From: Motilimonas cestriensis
Lineage (GTDB): Bacteria; Pseudomonadota; Gammaproteobacteria; Enterobacterales; CBDFNC01
Direction: 5' to 3'
Assembly (NCBI RefSeq): GCF_021295315.1
Contig: NZ_JAIMJA010000007.1
Coordinates: 163,788-227,787 of the forward strand
DNA length: 64,000 nt
Position numbers and translations under genes: made by a program. Below the pieces are notes generated by a model, which was not told the origin of the DNA, did no database searches, and saw only the letters and a list, made by a program, of their open reading frames with translations. This document shows positions 35,454-45,774 of this stretch, piece by piece. Numbering within the stretch: the first letter of the stretch is position 1; every line of letters begins with the position of its first letter.

Positions 35454-37376
35454 ATGAGCATTTTTGAGCATTATAAATCACGTTACGAAGAAGCAAGAGA
35501 AGAAGAATTCAGTATTAGCGAGTATCTGGACTTATGTCGGGAGGACAGAAGCGTTTATGCCTCTGCCTCCGAACGCCTGCTCATTGCAATTGGTGAGCCT
35601 GAGACCATCGATACCGCGAAAGACCCAGTATTGAGCCGTATTTTTTCTAATCGCTTAATCCACCGTTACCCCGCTTTTAAAGACTTTTATGGCATGGAAG
35701 AAGCTATCGAGCAGATAGTTTCTTACCTCAAGCATGCCTCACAGGGCTTAGAAGAGCGTAAACAAATTCTTTATTTACTGGGCCCGGTGGGTGGCGGTAA
35801 ATCTTCATTAGCTGAAAAACTCAAGCAATTAATGCAAAAAGTGCCTATTTATAAACTCAAAGGATCGCCCGTTAACGACAGCCCTTTGTGTTTGTTTGAC
35901 CCAGCCGAAGACGGTAATTTACTTAAAAGTGAATACGGTATTCCGCCACGGTACCTACAAAATATTATGTCACCTTGGGCAGCCAAACGTTTAAAAGAAT
36001 ATGGCGGAGACATTAGTCAGTTTAAAGTGGTTAAAGTTTACCCTTCTATCCTAAACCAATTAGGCATCGCTAAAACTGAGCCCGGCGATGAGAATAACCA
36101 AGATATCTCATCATTAGTGGGTAAAGTCGATATTCGTCAATTAGAGCATTACGCCCAAGACGATGCGGACGCTTATGCCTATTCAGGCGCTTTATGCCGT
36201 GCCAACCAAGGCTTAATGGAATTTGTTGAAATGTTTAAGGCGCCCATCAAGGTGCTACATCCACTATTAACCGCTACCCAAGAAGGTAACTATAACGGCA
36301 CCGAGGGCTTATCTGCCCTGCCATTTGAAGGCATTATTTTAGCTCACTCTAACGAATCTGAGTGGACCGCATTTAGAAATAATAAAAATAATGAGGCCTT
36401 TTTAGACCGGGTGTATATCGTAAAAGTGCCTTACTGTTTACGTGTCACGGAAGAAGTTAAAATTTACAAAAAACTGCTTAATAACAGTGAATTGATTGGC
36501 GAAAAATGTGCGCCGGGCACACTCGAAACACTGGCCCAATTCTCTATTTTGTCACGGATAAAAGAGCCCGAAAATTCTAGCATCTACTCTAAGATGCGGG
36601 TTTACGATGGTGAAAGCTTAAAAGACACCGATCCAAAAGCTAAGTCTTACCAAGAGTATCGAGACTTTGCCGGTATTGACGAAGGCATGACGGGCTTATC
36701 CACTCGATTTGCGTTTAAAATTTTGTCCCGTGTTTTTAACTTTGATGAAACAGAAATTGCCGCCAATCCGGTACACTTGTTTTACGTGTTAGAGCAACAA
36801 ATAGAACGCGAGCAGTTTTCCAATGAAGTTGCTGAGCGCTACTTAGAATTTTTGAAAGGTTACTTAACGCCTAAATACGTTGAGTTCATCGGCAAAGAAA
36901 TTCAAACGGCTTACCTTGAGTCTTATTCAGAGTATGGCCAAAACATTTTTGACCGCTATGTCACCTATGCGGATTTTTGGATCCAAGATCAAGAGTTCAG
37001 AGACCCTGAAACTGGCCAACTATTTGATCGCTCAGCCCTAAACAGTGAACTGGAAAAAATAGAGAAGCCAGCGGGTATCAGTAATCCAAAAGATTTCCGT
37101 AACGAAATCGTCAATTTCGTGTTGCGCGCACGCGCCGGTAACCAAGGTAAGAACCCCAATTGGACCAGTTATGAAAAACTGCGTACCGTAATAGAGAAGA
37201 AAATGTTCTCCAACACCGAAGACTTACTCCCGGTTATTTCTTTTAATGGTAAAACCTCTGCCGATGATCAGAAAAAACACGATGACTTTGTTGCCCGCAT
37301 GATGGAGAAAGGCTACACCCGTAAACAAGTTAGGTTGCTGGCTGAATGGTATTTACGCGTGCGTAAAGCTTCGTAA
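35454..37376 (+). CDS. prkA: PrkA family serine protein kinase (YeaG)
   Basis: This 640-residue kinase belongs to the PrkA/YeaG family: an AAA+-like ATPase core with Walker A GPVGGGKSS near residue 110 and a C-terminal kinase-like domain. In E. coli and Salmonella it acts in starvation and nitrogen stress together with YeaH. The start at 35454 follows GAGGGAGTG. It heads a three-gene operon, with yeaH 23 bases after the stop and spoVR 9 bases after that. Length and sequence are typical. Confidence 0.95.
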   Translation: MSIFEHYKSRYEEAREEEFSISEYLDLCREDRSVYASASERLLIAIGEPETIDTAKDPVLSRIFSNRLIHRYPAFKDFYGMEEAIEQIVSYLKHASQGLEERKQILYLLGPVGGGKSSLAEKLKQLMQKVPIYKLKGSPVNDSPLCLFDPAEDGNLLKSEYGIPPRYLQNIMSPWAAKRLKEYGGDISQFKVVKVYPSILNQLGIAKTEPGDENNQDISSLVGKVDIRQLEHYAQDDADAYAYSGALCRANQGLMEFVEMFKAPIKVLHPLLTATQEGNYNGTEGLSALPFEGIILAHSNESEWTAFRNNKNNEAFLDRVYIVKVPYCLRVTEEVKIYKKLLNNSELIGEKCAPGTLETLAQFSILSRIKEPENSSIYSKMRVYDGESLKDTDPKAKSYQEYRDFAGIDEGMTGLSTRFAFKILSRVFNFDETEIAANPVHLFYVLEQQIEREQFSNEVAERYLEFLKGYLTPKYVEFIGKEIQTAYLESYSEYGQNIFDRYVTYADFWIQDQEFRDPETGQLFDRSALNSELEKIEKPAGISNPKDFRNEIVNFVLRARAGNQGKNPNWTSYEKLRTVIEKKMFSNTEDLLPVISFNGKTSADDQKKHDDFVARMMEKGYTRKQVRLLAEWYLRVRKAS

Positions 37377-37399
37377 ACACCATTATTTAGGGGACGTTT

Positions 37400-38668
37400 A
37401 TGTCACATTTTATTGATCGGCGATTAAATTCAAAAAACAAAAGCACAGTCAATCGCCAGCGCTTTATGCGCCGTTATAAAAAGCAAATAAAACATGCAGT
37501 ATCGGATGCAGTGACCCAAAGAAGCATTCAAGATGTTTCATCGGGCGAAAGTATCAGTATCCCGCAAAAAGACTTATCTGAGCCTTTTTTTCATCAAGGT
37601 AATGGTGGCAAACGTGGCAAAGTTCACCCGGGCAATGATAGCTTTGTCACTGGTGATAAGATTAAACGTCCACCGCCTCAAGGCGGTGCCGGCAGCGGTG
37701 AAGGTGAAGCCAGTGACCAAGGTGAAGGTAACGATGATTTTGTTTTTCAAATCTCCAAAGATGAATATTTAGATTTATTGTTTGAAGATCTCGCTCTACC
37801 TAATCTTGAGCAAAAGCAATTAGACAAGCTGATTGAATACAAAACTTATCGTGCGGGTTTTACCTCTGATGGTGTTCCCGCTAACATAAACATTGTACGT
37901 TCATTACAAAATTCGCTGTTACGTCGGACTGCGTTAGGTGCGGGGAAAAAACGACGCATCAATGAACTAGAACAACAGATAAACGAGCTAAGACAAGTAA
38001 AAAAGCCAAATTTGATATTAATAGCAGAATTAGAACAGGAGGTTGAAACCCTTAAAAACAGGGTCCGTCATTTACCTTTTATCGATACCTTTGACCTTAA
38101 ATTTAATAACTTTGTACAGCGGCCCGTGCCCAGTAGCCAAGCCGTTATGTTTTGTTTGATGGACGTTTCTGGCTCAATGGATCAAGCTACCAAAGAAATG
38201 GCGAAGCGCTTTTATGTTTTACTCTATTTATTTCTCACCCGCAGTTATCAGCATATTGAAGTGGTTTTTATTCGCCATCATACCCAAGCTAAAGAAGTGG
38301 ATGAGCAAGAGTTTTTTTACTCACAAGAAACTGGCGGCACTATCGTATCTAGTGCGTTAAAGTTAATGCATGAAATAGTACAAGAGCGCTACCCTGAGAA
38401 TCAATGGAACATCTACGCAGCACAAGCGTCAGATGGAGATAACTGGGCCGATGATTCACCGACTTGCAGGAAAATACTCGAGGATAAACTACTGCCTTGG
38501 CTACGCTATTATGCCTATATTGAAATAACTAATCGTCCTCACCAGTCCCTATGGCGTGAATACGAGAAATTAACTGAAACGCACCCTGAATTTGCCATGC
38601 AACATATTCGCAGCGTAAACGATATTTTCCCTGTTTTTAGGGAGTTATTTAAGAAGCAAGCTGCTTAG
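37400..38668 (+). CDS. yeaH: YeaH/YhbH family protein (von Willebrand A-like domain)
   Basis: The 422-residue partner of PrkA has a basic N-terminus ([25 protein letters not shown]), a Gly-rich acidic linker ([18 protein letters not shown]) and a C-terminal VWA-like domain with the metal motif MDVSGSMD near 255 and [11 protein letters not shown] later. This family is always found with PrkA and usually SpoVR. Its exact biochemical job is unknown; the VWA domain suggests metal-dependent binding to a partner. Confidence 0.93.
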   Translation: MSHFIDRRLNSKNKSTVNRQRFMRRYKKQIKHAVSDAVTQRSIQDVSSGESISIPQKDLSEPFFHQGNGGKRGKVHPGNDSFVTGDKIKRPPPQGGAGSGEGEASDQGEGNDDFVFQISKDEYLDLLFEDLALPNLEQKQLDKLIEYKTYRAGFTSDGVPANINIVRSLQNSLLRRTALGAGKKRRINELEQQINELRQVKKPNLILIAELEQEVETLKNRVRHLPFIDTFDLKFNNFVQRPVPSSQAVMFCLMDVSGSMDQATKEMAKRFYVLLYLFLTRSYQHIEVVFIRHHTQAKEVDEQEFFYSQETGGTIVSSALKLMHEIVQERYPENQWNIYAAQASDGDNWADDSPTCRKILEDKLLPWLRYYAYIEITNRPHQSLWREYEKLTETHPEFAMQHIRSVNDIFPVFRELFKKQAA

Positions 38669-38677
38669 GAAGGGAAT

Positions 38678-40198
38678 ATGAAAAAAACCAAACATTTACC
38701 CCATGGACCGGACTGGGATTTTGATTTGCTTGCCCTTTATGATAAAGAAATTCAACGGGTTGCTAATATTTATCGCCTTAATACTTACCCGAATCAAATC
38801 GAGGTGATTACCGCTGAACAAATGATGGATGCCTACTCAAGCGTGGGCATGCCTATTGGTTATCGCCACTGGTCATTTGGTAAGAAATTTATTCAAACCG
38901 AACAAACCTATAAGCGCGGCCAAATGGGGTTGGCCTATGAAATAGTGATTAACTCTGATCCTTGTATTGCCTATTTAATGGAAGAAAACACCTTGCCCAT
39001 GCAAGCATTAGTGATCGCACACGCTTGTTATGGCCATAATTCATTTTTCAAAAATAATTACTTATTTAAAACCTGGACCGACGCCAGCTCTATTATCGAT
39101 TATCTATTATTTGCTAAACAGTACATTGAACAATGTGAAGAAAAATATGGTATCGATGAAGTAGAAGACATTCTCGATTCATGCCATGCGTTAATGAACT
39201 ATGGCGTAGATCGCTATAAGCGCCCACAAAAAATATCCCTAAGTGAGGAAAAGCGCCGCCAGCAAGAGCGCACAGATTACATGCAAAGCCAAGTTAATGC
39301 TTTGTGGCGGACTATTCCGATTAAACCAGAAAAAACGAATCCCGCTGCTGCACGTTTTCCAAATGAGCCGCAAGAAAACATTCTCTATTTTATTGAAAAA
39401 CATGCACCACTACTGCAACCTTGGCAGCGCGAGATCGTGAGAATAGTGCGTAAGATCAGTCAGTATTTTTACCCACAAAAACAAACTCAAGTGATGAACG
39501 AAGGCTGGGCGACTTTTTGGCACTACACCTTAATGCAACATTTGTACGATGAAGGAAAGCTATCAGACAAATTTATGCTAGAGGTAATCCACAACCATAC
39601 CAACGTGACACTACAGCCTCCTTATAACGCCAATTATTATTCTGGCATTAATCCCTATGCCCTTGGCTTTGCCATGTTTACGGATATTAGACGCATTTGC
39701 GAACATCCTACCGATGAAGACAAAGAGTGGTTTCCGGATATTGCAGGCAGTAACTGGTTAGATACGCTGCACTTTGCCATGCAAAACTTTAAAGATGAAA
39801 GTTTTATTGGCCAATATTTGTCCCCTAAGCTAATACGAGATTTTAAGCTTTTTGGTGTAATTGATGATGACAGTAAAAACTACATTAATGTTGAAGCGAT
39901 TCACGATGAAGCCGGCTACCAGAAAATTCGCCAACAGCTCGCAGAGCAGTACAATTTGAGTAATATTGAACCCAACATACAAGTTTACAGTGTTGATTTA
40001 AATGGTGATCGTTCATTGAAATTACGCTATGTGCCGCATCAAAAAATCCCACTTGGTGAAAGCACTCAGGAAGTATTAAAACACCTGCATCGTTTATGGG
40101 GATTTGACGTTTCATTAGAGCAAGAGCAAGATGATGGCAAGATTCACATCTTAGCTAAGGTACCGCCAAACATAGCGGTGTCAGATGATTTAATTTAA
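38678..40198 (+). CDS. ycgB: SpoVR family protein (YcgB)
   Basis: The 506-residue protein matches the SpoVR/YcgB family, with GPDWDFDLLALYDKEIQRVA near the N-terminus and WATFWHYTLMQHLYDEG at about 283. The family is named for spore cortex work in Bacillus but is broadly kept in non-spore-formers, where it accompanies prkA and yeaH. It starts 9 bases after yeaH with a GGAAGGGA ribosome site and is the last gene of the operon; the dispersed repeat at 40239 follows. Confidence 0.93.
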   Translation: MKKTKHLPHGPDWDFDLLALYDKEIQRVANIYRLNTYPNQIEVITAEQMMDAYSSVGMPIGYRHWSFGKKFIQTEQTYKRGQMGLAYEIVINSDPCIAYLMEENTLPMQALVIAHACYGHNSFFKNNYLFKTWTDASSIIDYLLFAKQYIEQCEEKYGIDEVEDILDSCHALMNYGVDRYKRPQKISLSEEKRRQQERTDYMQSQVNALWRTIPIKPEKTNPAAARFPNEPQENILYFIEKHAPLLQPWQREIVRIVRKISQYFYPQKQTQVMNEGWATFWHYTLMQHLYDEGKLSDKFMLEVIHNHTNVTLQPPYNANYYSGINPYALGFAMFTDIRRICEHPTDEDKEWFPDIAGSNWLDTLHFAMQNFKDESFIGQYLSPKLIRDFKLFGVIDDDSKNYINVEAIHDEAGYQKIRQQLAEQYNLSNIEPNIQVYSVDLNGDRSLKLRYVPHQKIPLGESTQEVLKHLHRLWGFDVSLEQEQDDGKIHILAKVPPNIAVSDDLI

Positions 40199-40238
40199 CT
40201 CACCTCAGTTCTGTTTAAGCCTAACGCAGCCAGATACA

Positions 40239-40324
40239 GTATGTTTTAAAGCAAAATTTCGTTTTCAGGGATGAAAACGCAAAGCGTATAGGAGCATATT
40301 CACAGCGCTTTGCGATAGACATAC
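40239..40324 (-). repeat. Dispersed palindromic repeat, copy 2
   Basis: The 86-bp element is bounded by GTATG (40239-40243) and CATAC (40320-40324), with the shared core GGATGAAAACGCAAAGCGTATA near 40268-40290. It is the inverted counterpart of 10346-10428. It lies just past the spoVR stop and could also fold as a transcript end. Confidence 0.7.
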
Positions 40325-40416
40325 TCTTTTAAATAATTGCAGGTTTAGATTAAATGTTACTTAAACTCGCCTTTTGGCTTAAACTCGAGCCAAAAGGCGA
40401 ACGCTCAACAAGATGG

Positions 40417-41136
40417 TTAATCATTAAAGCTATCAGGCAATTGGCTTTTTACTAAGCTCCATAACTCAGCGCTTTGCTTACCATATTCACGGACATATTG
40501 GTGCAAGCTATTGTGCTTATCCGCTGCAACAAAATGCTCAAGGCCAAGGTAAAATTCTAATGCTAAATGACGTGCTTGAGGTAAGGCGAAGTAAAAAACA
40601 CCTAACTTCTTGTATAAATTTTTAAAACCGTTCAGTACTAATACATAAATCATGTTGTCTGACGCTAACGCCAGTTCATGATAAAAGTAATAATCATAAT
40701 CAACAAATTGATCGCCATTTGCATCAACTGAGGGCCGCTGCGCAATAATTTCAAGCACTTTCTCTGGGTTACGCTTTAACGCACTGCGAATAAAAATGGC
40801 ACTGATATTTGTCCTTGCCGATAACAACTGATCAATCAGTTGAGGGAATTTGTCACCGTCAAGCCGAGCCAATGTTTCTAATATATTAAGGCCAGATGTT
40901 TGCCATATATCATTTACTTGCGTGGGTTTACCATGGCGTATGGTCAACCATCCATCGCGAGCAAGGCGCTGTAATACTTCCCTTAATGTCGTTCTTGTTA
41001 CCCCTATCATTTCTGATAGCTCACGCTCTGCAGGCAAAATTGAGCCCGGTGGGAAACGCTCATTCCAAATGGAATCGATTAAATATTCTTCTGCTACACC
41101 AGCAGGGCTTTGGGCTCTAAATACCATTCTATCCAC
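40417..41136 (-). CDS. fadR: Fatty acid metabolism regulator FadR
   Basis: FadR is a GntR-family regulator that senses long-chain acyl-CoA: it represses fatty-acid breakdown and activates unsaturated fatty acid synthesis. The 239 residues show the winged HTH ([31 protein letters not shown] split near 38-68) and the all-helical acyl-CoA domain. It is divergent from nhaB, as in E. coli. fadD, a likely target, lies at 48816. Confidence 0.95.
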   Translation of the reverse strand: MDRMVFRAQSPAGVAEEYLIDSIWNERFPPGSILPAERELSEMIGVTRTTLREVLQRLARDGWLTIRHGKPTQVNDIWQTSGLNILETLARLDGDKFPQLIDQLLSARTNISAIFIRSALKRNPEKVLEIIAQRPSVDANGDQFVDYDYYFYHELALASDNMIYVLVLNGFKNLYKKLGVFYFALPQARHLALEFYLGLEHFVAADKHNSLHQYVREYGKQSAELWSLVKSQLPDSFND

Positions 41137-41239
41137 TCTTGAATAACCTAATGACCTGAGTTAAAGCTGTCGTCCTTAAGACCCAAAAGGAAATGGAAAT
41201 CTAAAGAAAAAATGAACCATTACTTGCATCCATTACTTC

Positions 41240-41253
41240 GTGACGTAGATCAC
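41240..41253. promoter_or_regulatory. Predicted CRP-binding site upstream of nhaB
   Basis: GTGA CGTAGA TCAC is a perfect half-site pair with the 6-base spacing of CRP sites (consensus TGTGA-N6-TCACA). A TACAAT -10-like box at 41298-41303 would put the centre (41246.5) near -60 of the nhaB start, a usual class I position. This is a prediction from sequence only. Confidence 0.5.
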
Positions 41254-41441
41254 GTTATTTTTTGTTATCAACTACATCAAAATTGCACCAATCTGGCTAC
41301 AATACGCGCGATTTAATAAGACGCATATATTGTGCCATCAAATCGGACTGGCAAAAAAAAGAATTTTCCCACCAGGACTGAATTCATAACTATACATGCT
41401 AGCCGCACCTATTATATTGGACAAAGGAAGTTAATAAAACA

Positions 41442-43025
41442 ATGTCAGACTTACTGATCGCCGGTTGCCGAAATTTCCTCGGTAACGCGCCAAAATGGTA
41501 CAAATGGGCCATTATTACATTTTTAGTAATTAACCCTATCATTTTCTCTATTGATCCCTTTGTAGCGGGCTGGCTACTAGTGGCTCAATTTATCTTTACT
41601 TTGGCCATGGCGCTTAAATGTTACCCACTGCAACCAGGCGGCCTGTTGGCGATAGAAGCCGTTGTTATCGGTATGACTTCCCCCACTCAAGTTGAACATG
41701 AACTGTTAGCTAATTTTGAAGTAATACTGCTGTTGATCTTTATGGTTGCAGGTATTTACTTCATGAAGAACTTATTACTTTATATATTTACTAAGTTGTT
41801 GATTAAAGTTAAATCTAAGCCACTGCTTTCACTTTCATTTTGTTTCGCTGCGGCTTTCCTATCGGCCTTCCTTGATGCGTTAACCGTTATTGCCGTGGTC
41901 ATCAGTGTCGCAGTTGGGTTCTATAGCATTTATCATAAAGTAGCTTCTGGTAAGGATAACAGTGCCCTAGACCATGACCACACTTGTGATAACAGCCTAC
42001 AAGAGCAACGTCGTGAAGATTTAGAAACGTTCCGCGCTTTCCTACGTAGCCTATTGATGCATGCCGGTGTCGGCTCTGCACTAGGTGGTGTGTGTACTCA
42101 AGTTGGTGAGCCACAAAACCTAATAATTGCTGACCAAGCCTCTTGGGACTTTATAGAATTTGCCTTACGTATGGCGCCCGTTACTGTACCTGTTTTTATC
42201 TGTGGTATGGCAACCTGTTACTTTGTAGAGAAAATGGGTTGGTTTGGCTACGGTGCAAAATTACCCGCTGCAGTACGTCAAATTATGGTTGATTTTGATA
42301 ACGAATCCGATGCCAAAATGACAGAGCGAGATGTAGCTAAACTGCTTATTCAAGGCTTAATTGGCGTTTGGTTAATCATCGGTTTAGCATTGCATTTGGC
42401 TCCCGTTGGTTTAATTGGTCTGTCTGTGATTGTGCTTGCTACCGCTTTTACCGGCATTATTGAAGAGCACGCGCTAGGTAAAGCCTTTGAAGAAGCCTTA
42501 CCCTTTACCGCACTACTCGCCGTATTTTTCACGATTGTTGCAGTCATCATCGATCAACAGTTGTTTAAGCCTGTTATCGAAGCCGTACTTGCGCAAGATG
42601 GTCACTCTCAACTAGCACTATTTTATGTCGCAAACGGCTTGCTTTCTATGCTCAGCGATAACGTGTTTGTTGGCACTATTTACATTAGCGAAGTAAAAAC
42701 AGCGCTACTCAATGGCCAAATCACGCGTGACCAGTTTGATCTATTAGCGGTAGCCATCAATACCGGTACTAACCTACCGTCAGTGGCAACGCCAAATGGT
42801 CAAGCAGCATTTTTATTCCTATTAACTTCTGCAATTGCACCATTAGTACGCTTGTCTTACGGCCGTATGGTGTGGATGGCACTGCCATACACTATCGTGC
42901 TTGCCATTGTCGGCATGATCGGCATTATGTTTTTCTTGGAAGGCACAACAGATTGGTTGTACATGCATGAACTGATTAATCATCATTCGGCTGCTGGAGC
43001 AGCAGGTGCTGTCAGCGGACACTAA
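41442..43025 (+). CDS. nhaB: Na+/H+ antiporter NhaB
   Basis: NhaB exports sodium in exchange for protons, supporting pH and salt balance in a marine cell. The 527-residue protein has about 12 helices and family stretches such as [22 protein letters not shown] and [28 protein letters not shown] ribosome site precedes the ATG. It is divergent from fadR and followed by a terminator at 43127 and dsbB. Confidence 0.95.
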   Translation: MSDLLIAGCRNFLGNAPKWYKWAIITFLVINPIIFSIDPFVAGWLLVAQFIFTLAMALKCYPLQPGGLLAIEAVVIGMTSPTQVEHELLANFEVILLLIFMVAGIYFMKNLLLYIFTKLLIKVKSKPLLSLSFCFAAAFLSAFLDALTVIAVVISVAVGFYSIYHKVASGKDNSALDHDHTCDNSLQEQRREDLETFRAFLRSLLMHAGVGSALGGVCTQVGEPQNLIIADQASWDFIEFALRMAPVTVPVFICGMATCYFVEKMGWFGYGAKLPAAVRQIMVDFDNESDAKMTERDVAKLLIQGLIGVWLIIGLALHLAPVGLIGLSVIVLATAFTGIIEEHALGKAFEEALPFTALLAVFFTIVAVIIDQQLFKPVIEAVLAQDGHSQLALFYVANGLLSMLSDNVFVGTIYISEVKTALLNGQITRDQFDLLAVAINTGTNLPSVATPNGQAAFLFLLTSAIAPLVRLSYGRMVWMALPYTIVLAIVGMIGIMFFLEGTTDWLYMHELINHHSAAGAAGAVSGH

Positions 43026-43126
43026 TCACACAGCAAGGGTATCGTGATGTATGTTATTTGATTACGATACAAATTTGTTACAGCAGATTAATGTCTAGTT
43101 GTGTAAAGATCATAGTTTTAGCAAAT

Positions 43127-43156
43127 AAAAACCCAGTATAATAACTGGGTTTTTTA
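43127..43156 (+). terminator. Terminator between nhaB and dsbB
   Basis: AAAACCCAGT and ACTGGGTTTTTT pair around ATAATA. It is a good intrinsic terminator placed 22 bases before the dsbB ATG, so dsbB probably needs its own promoter or read-through. Confidence 0.75.
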
Positions 43157-43177
43157 TTATTCAAGGAACGAAATTTT

Positions 43178-43696
43178 ATGCAGTACCTCAATCAGTTAGC
43201 GTCAACACGTGGCCCTTGGTTACTGTTGGCCTTTTCCGCCTTTTGCCTTGAGCTAACCGCCCTATTCTTTCAGCATGTGATGGAATTAGAGCCCTGTGTG
43301 ATGTGCATTTATGAACGCATCGCCATGATGGGGATCATCGCAACCGGATTAGTTGGCGCGATCAAGCCTGATTTTTTTGCCACCCGCTGGCTGGGCTTTG
43401 TATTATGGGGTACCAGTGCGTTTTGGGGCCTACAACTTGCTCTTGAGCATGTTGATTACCAAATGAATCCTTCTCCTTTCTACACTTGTGACTTTATTCC
43501 AAACTTCCCTGAATGGATGCCATTGCATCAATGGGTACCATGGTTATTTAACCCGACCGGTGATTGTGCCGATATTGTATGGCAGTTCCTCGGTTATAGC
43601 ATGCCGCAATGGCTAGTGGTGTGTTTCACTATCTACAGTGTCATTTTCTTAGTGGTGCTAGCGGGTCAATTTGGCAAAAAGAAGTGCTGTGAATAG
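43178..43696 (+). CDS. dsbB: Disulfide bond formation protein DsbB
   Basis: DsbB reoxidises DsbA and passes electrons to quinone. The 172-residue inner-membrane protein has four helices. The two periplasmic cysteine pairs are present: Cys40/Cys43 in EPCVMC and Cys104/Cys130 (FYTCD, TGDCA). It follows nhaB as in E. coli. The start is supported by an AAGGAA site before ATG 43178. Confidence 0.95.
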   Translation: MQYLNQLASTRGPWLLLAFSAFCLELTALFFQHVMELEPCVMCIYERIAMMGIIATGLVGAIKPDFFATRWLGFVLWGTSAFWGLQLALEHVDYQMNPSPFYTCDFIPNFPEWMPLHQWVPWLFNPTGDCADIVWQFLGYSMPQWLVVCFTIYSVIFLVVLAGQFGKKKCCE

Positions 43697-43872
43697 CAAA
43701 GCTCGTTGGGGAAAATACCTAATAAAACAAGTGGCAGAGTGCTGCTTGTTTTATTAGTCGGTCTTATCTAGAGCCTCTAGCCACGCTAATCAGCTATCCC
43801 TCATCCGTGTAAGTTGTCATGCCCTGAGCTTTTCTTTCAAAATGAACCTTGCCTCGGTCGAATATTGTTATT

Positions 43873-44343
43873 TTACTCTGCAGGCCAAGTCGCCACGTGA
43901 TCTTCTAAATCAATATCATCATATTCGGTGATCACTTTGCCGCGCACCGAGTGCCCGCCTGCATGCATTGCACTGCTGCTGCCTGTGAGCAAAGGATGCC
44001 ACTCGGGCAAATCTTGCCCCTCAACAATTCTTCGGTAAGCGCAACTCAGGGGCAACCATTGAAATTGATCAATATTCACCAATGACACTTTGACGCAGTC
44101 AGGCACTAACTTAAACCGCTTGTCATATTTTTTACACTGACAGCTTTTAGTGTTGAGTAACTTACAAGCAACATTGGTGTAATGCAGCTCATCTGTTTCA
44201 TCATCTATCAGCTTACTTAGGCAGCACTTACCACAACCGTCACATAATGACTCCCATTCTTGCGGCGTCATTTTGGCTAAGGTTTTTTCCTGCCAAAATT
44301 TAGTTTCTAGTTGTTTTATATTAATTTTTTTCTTGGTCATCAC
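43873..44343 (-). CDS. ycgN: YcgN family cysteine cluster protein
   Basis: The 156-residue protein carries the CxxCxxCC-type cluster [13 protein letters not shown] and further cysteines ([20 protein letters not shown]), typical of YcgN, a UPF0260 protein. Cysteine cluster proteins probably bind a metal or iron-sulfur centre; the function is unknown. The second ATG (two bases codons on) gives 155 residues. In the usual gamma layout it sits near ycgL and minC, as here. Confidence 0.88.
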   Translation of the reverse strand: MMTKKKINIKQLETKFWQEKTLAKMTPQEWESLCDGCGKCCLSKLIDDETDELHYTNVACKLLNTKSCQCKKYDKRFKLVPDCVKVSLVNIDQFQWLPLSCAYRRIVEGQDLPEWHPLLTGSSSAMHAGGHSVRGKVITEYDDIDLEDHVATWPAE

Positions 44344-44358
44344 ATTGGCTCAATAAAA

Positions 44359-44380
44359 AAGGTGCGCGAATGCGCACCTT
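44359..44380. terminator. Hairpin between transglycosylase and ycgN
   Basis: AAGGTGCGC and GCGCACCTT pair around GAAT, flanked by A and T-rich runs. It is upstream of ycgN and just past the transglycosylase stop region, and could end transcripts in either direction. Confidence 0.55.
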
Positions 44381-44400
44381 AAAAACACATTATAACGTTC

Positions 44401-45378
44401 TTACTTAATCGGTGGATAGGCAATGCTGTCGGCAAGTGTGCCCACTGCCGCAACAAAATAGTTAGAGCGATTCCACTTCATTAAGGTGGCATAGTTATCA
44501 TAGGCTAAATACGCACGGCCATGTTCATCATCGGGCAGCACCAACCATGCTGAAATATCACGGGTTGGTAAGTCTGAGCCATCAGCCTTTCTCACGCCGA
44601 GGGCTTGCCATTGCGCTAAGGTTTTTTGAGATTGTTTTAAACCGGTCAGACTAATATCTAAATTTTCTGGAATTTTAACTTGGCGCCCCCAAGTTAAATC
44701 ATTATTCCAACCTGACATTTTTAAGTAGTTAGCCGCTGAGGCAAAAACATCTGATTTAGTTTGCCAAATGTCTTTACGACCATCGCCACTGTAATCCACG
44801 GCGTAAGTTAAAAATGACGTAGGCATAAACTGGCATTGCCCCATGGCACCAGCCCATGAGCCTTGCATTTTGTCTAAACTAATGTGGCCTTCATCCAAAA
44901 TGGTTAGCGCGGCAAACAGTTGCTCTTTAAAGAAGGCTTCTCTGCGGCCATCGTAAGCTAAGGTGGCTAATGCTGACACCACATCAAAATTGCCGGTGTA
45001 ACCACCAAAGTTAGTTTCAATGCCCCACAAGGCCACAATAAAGCGCGGTTGTACACCGAAATCTTTGCCAATTTTCTCTAACTCTACGCGGTGCTTTTTG
45101 TATAAATCACGCGCCTGTTTAATTTTCCACTGCGGCACCGCTTTCGGTAAATAGGTGTCTAAAGTTTGCTTAAATTCTGGCTGGGATTTATCCAATTTAA
45201 CTGCGCGTTCGATAAATTTAGCTTGAGACAAGGCTTGCTGGGCTACCTTCTCGCTAATACCTTGCTCAATAGCTTCGGCCTTAATAGCGCTAAGATAGGT
45301 TTTATAGTCTGGCTTTTCAGCTGCTTGGGCAAATACGGCGCCCGAAAAAAGTAAGCTTGTTAACATTAAAAAACGCAT
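44401..45378 (-). CDS. Lytic murein transglycosylase, MltB-like
   Basis: The 325-residue exported enzyme (signal peptide MRFLMLTSLLFSGAVFAQA) cleaves peptidoglycan glycan strands to make anhydro-muropeptides. GIETNFGGYTGNFDV near 113 holds the catalytic glutamate of the SLT/MltB fold, and GAMGQCQFMPTSFLTYA follows. There is no lipobox, so it may be soluble in the periplasm, unlike E. coli MltB. The adjacent ycgL ends 7 bases upstream. Confidence 0.9.
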   Translation of the reverse strand: MRFLMLTSLLFSGAVFAQAAEKPDYKTYLSAIKAEAIEQGISEKVAQQALSQAKFIERAVKLDKSQPEFKQTLDTYLPKAVPQWKIKQARDLYKKHRVELEKIGKDFGVQPRFIVALWGIETNFGGYTGNFDVVSALATLAYDGRREAFFKEQLFAALTILDEGHISLDKMQGSWAGAMGQCQFMPTSFLTYAVDYSGDGRKDIWQTKSDVFASAANYLKMSGWNNDLTWGRQVKIPENLDISLTGLKQSQKTLAQWQALGVRKADGSDLPTRDISAWLVLPDDEHGRAYLAYDNYATLMKWNRSNYFVAAVGTLADSIAYPPIK

Positions 45379-45384
45379 AGTCTA

Positions 45385-45663
45385 TTATTTGTCCTTTTTT
45401 TGTTGAGCTTTATGTTGCTCTAAATAATTGATTGGCGGAGGCGGCAACTGCAAGTAAAAACCCTCATCGGTGAGTGACTGCTTTACTTTATCAATATCGG
45501 CACGCACTAAATGCTGCTGTTTTGCTAAGTTGATCACTAAAACCAACTGCGCCTTACCGAACATCTTCATCAAGGCTTCTGGAACAGGTGTAAAATCGTC
45601 TTTCTTCGCTAAATAAAGATAGGTCTCTTCTTTCTTTAAACTTTTATATATCGCACACAACAT
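45385..45663 (-). CDS. ycgL: YcgL domain-containing protein
   Basis: This small conserved protein, 92 residues from MLCAIYKSLKKEETYLYL, matches the YcgL family N-terminus well. The frame extends to 45729, and an ATG at 45681 (MTKKH) is an alternative with a better ribosome spacing. Function is unknown; it is divergent from minC in many gammaproteobacteria, as here. Confidence 0.8.
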   Translation of the reverse strand: MLCAIYKSLKKEETYLYLAKKDDFTPVPEALMKMFGKAQLVLVINLAKQQHLVRADIDKVKQSLTDEGFYLQLPPPPINYLEQHKAQQKKDK

Positions 45664-45774
45664 AAGATGCTTCTTGGTCATTTCTTGCCTAACTTGGAGA
45701 CAGACTATAACATGACGGGCAATAGGCAATTAATAGATTTAGCAGAATTATTACTGATAGGAAATCGCCACCAT

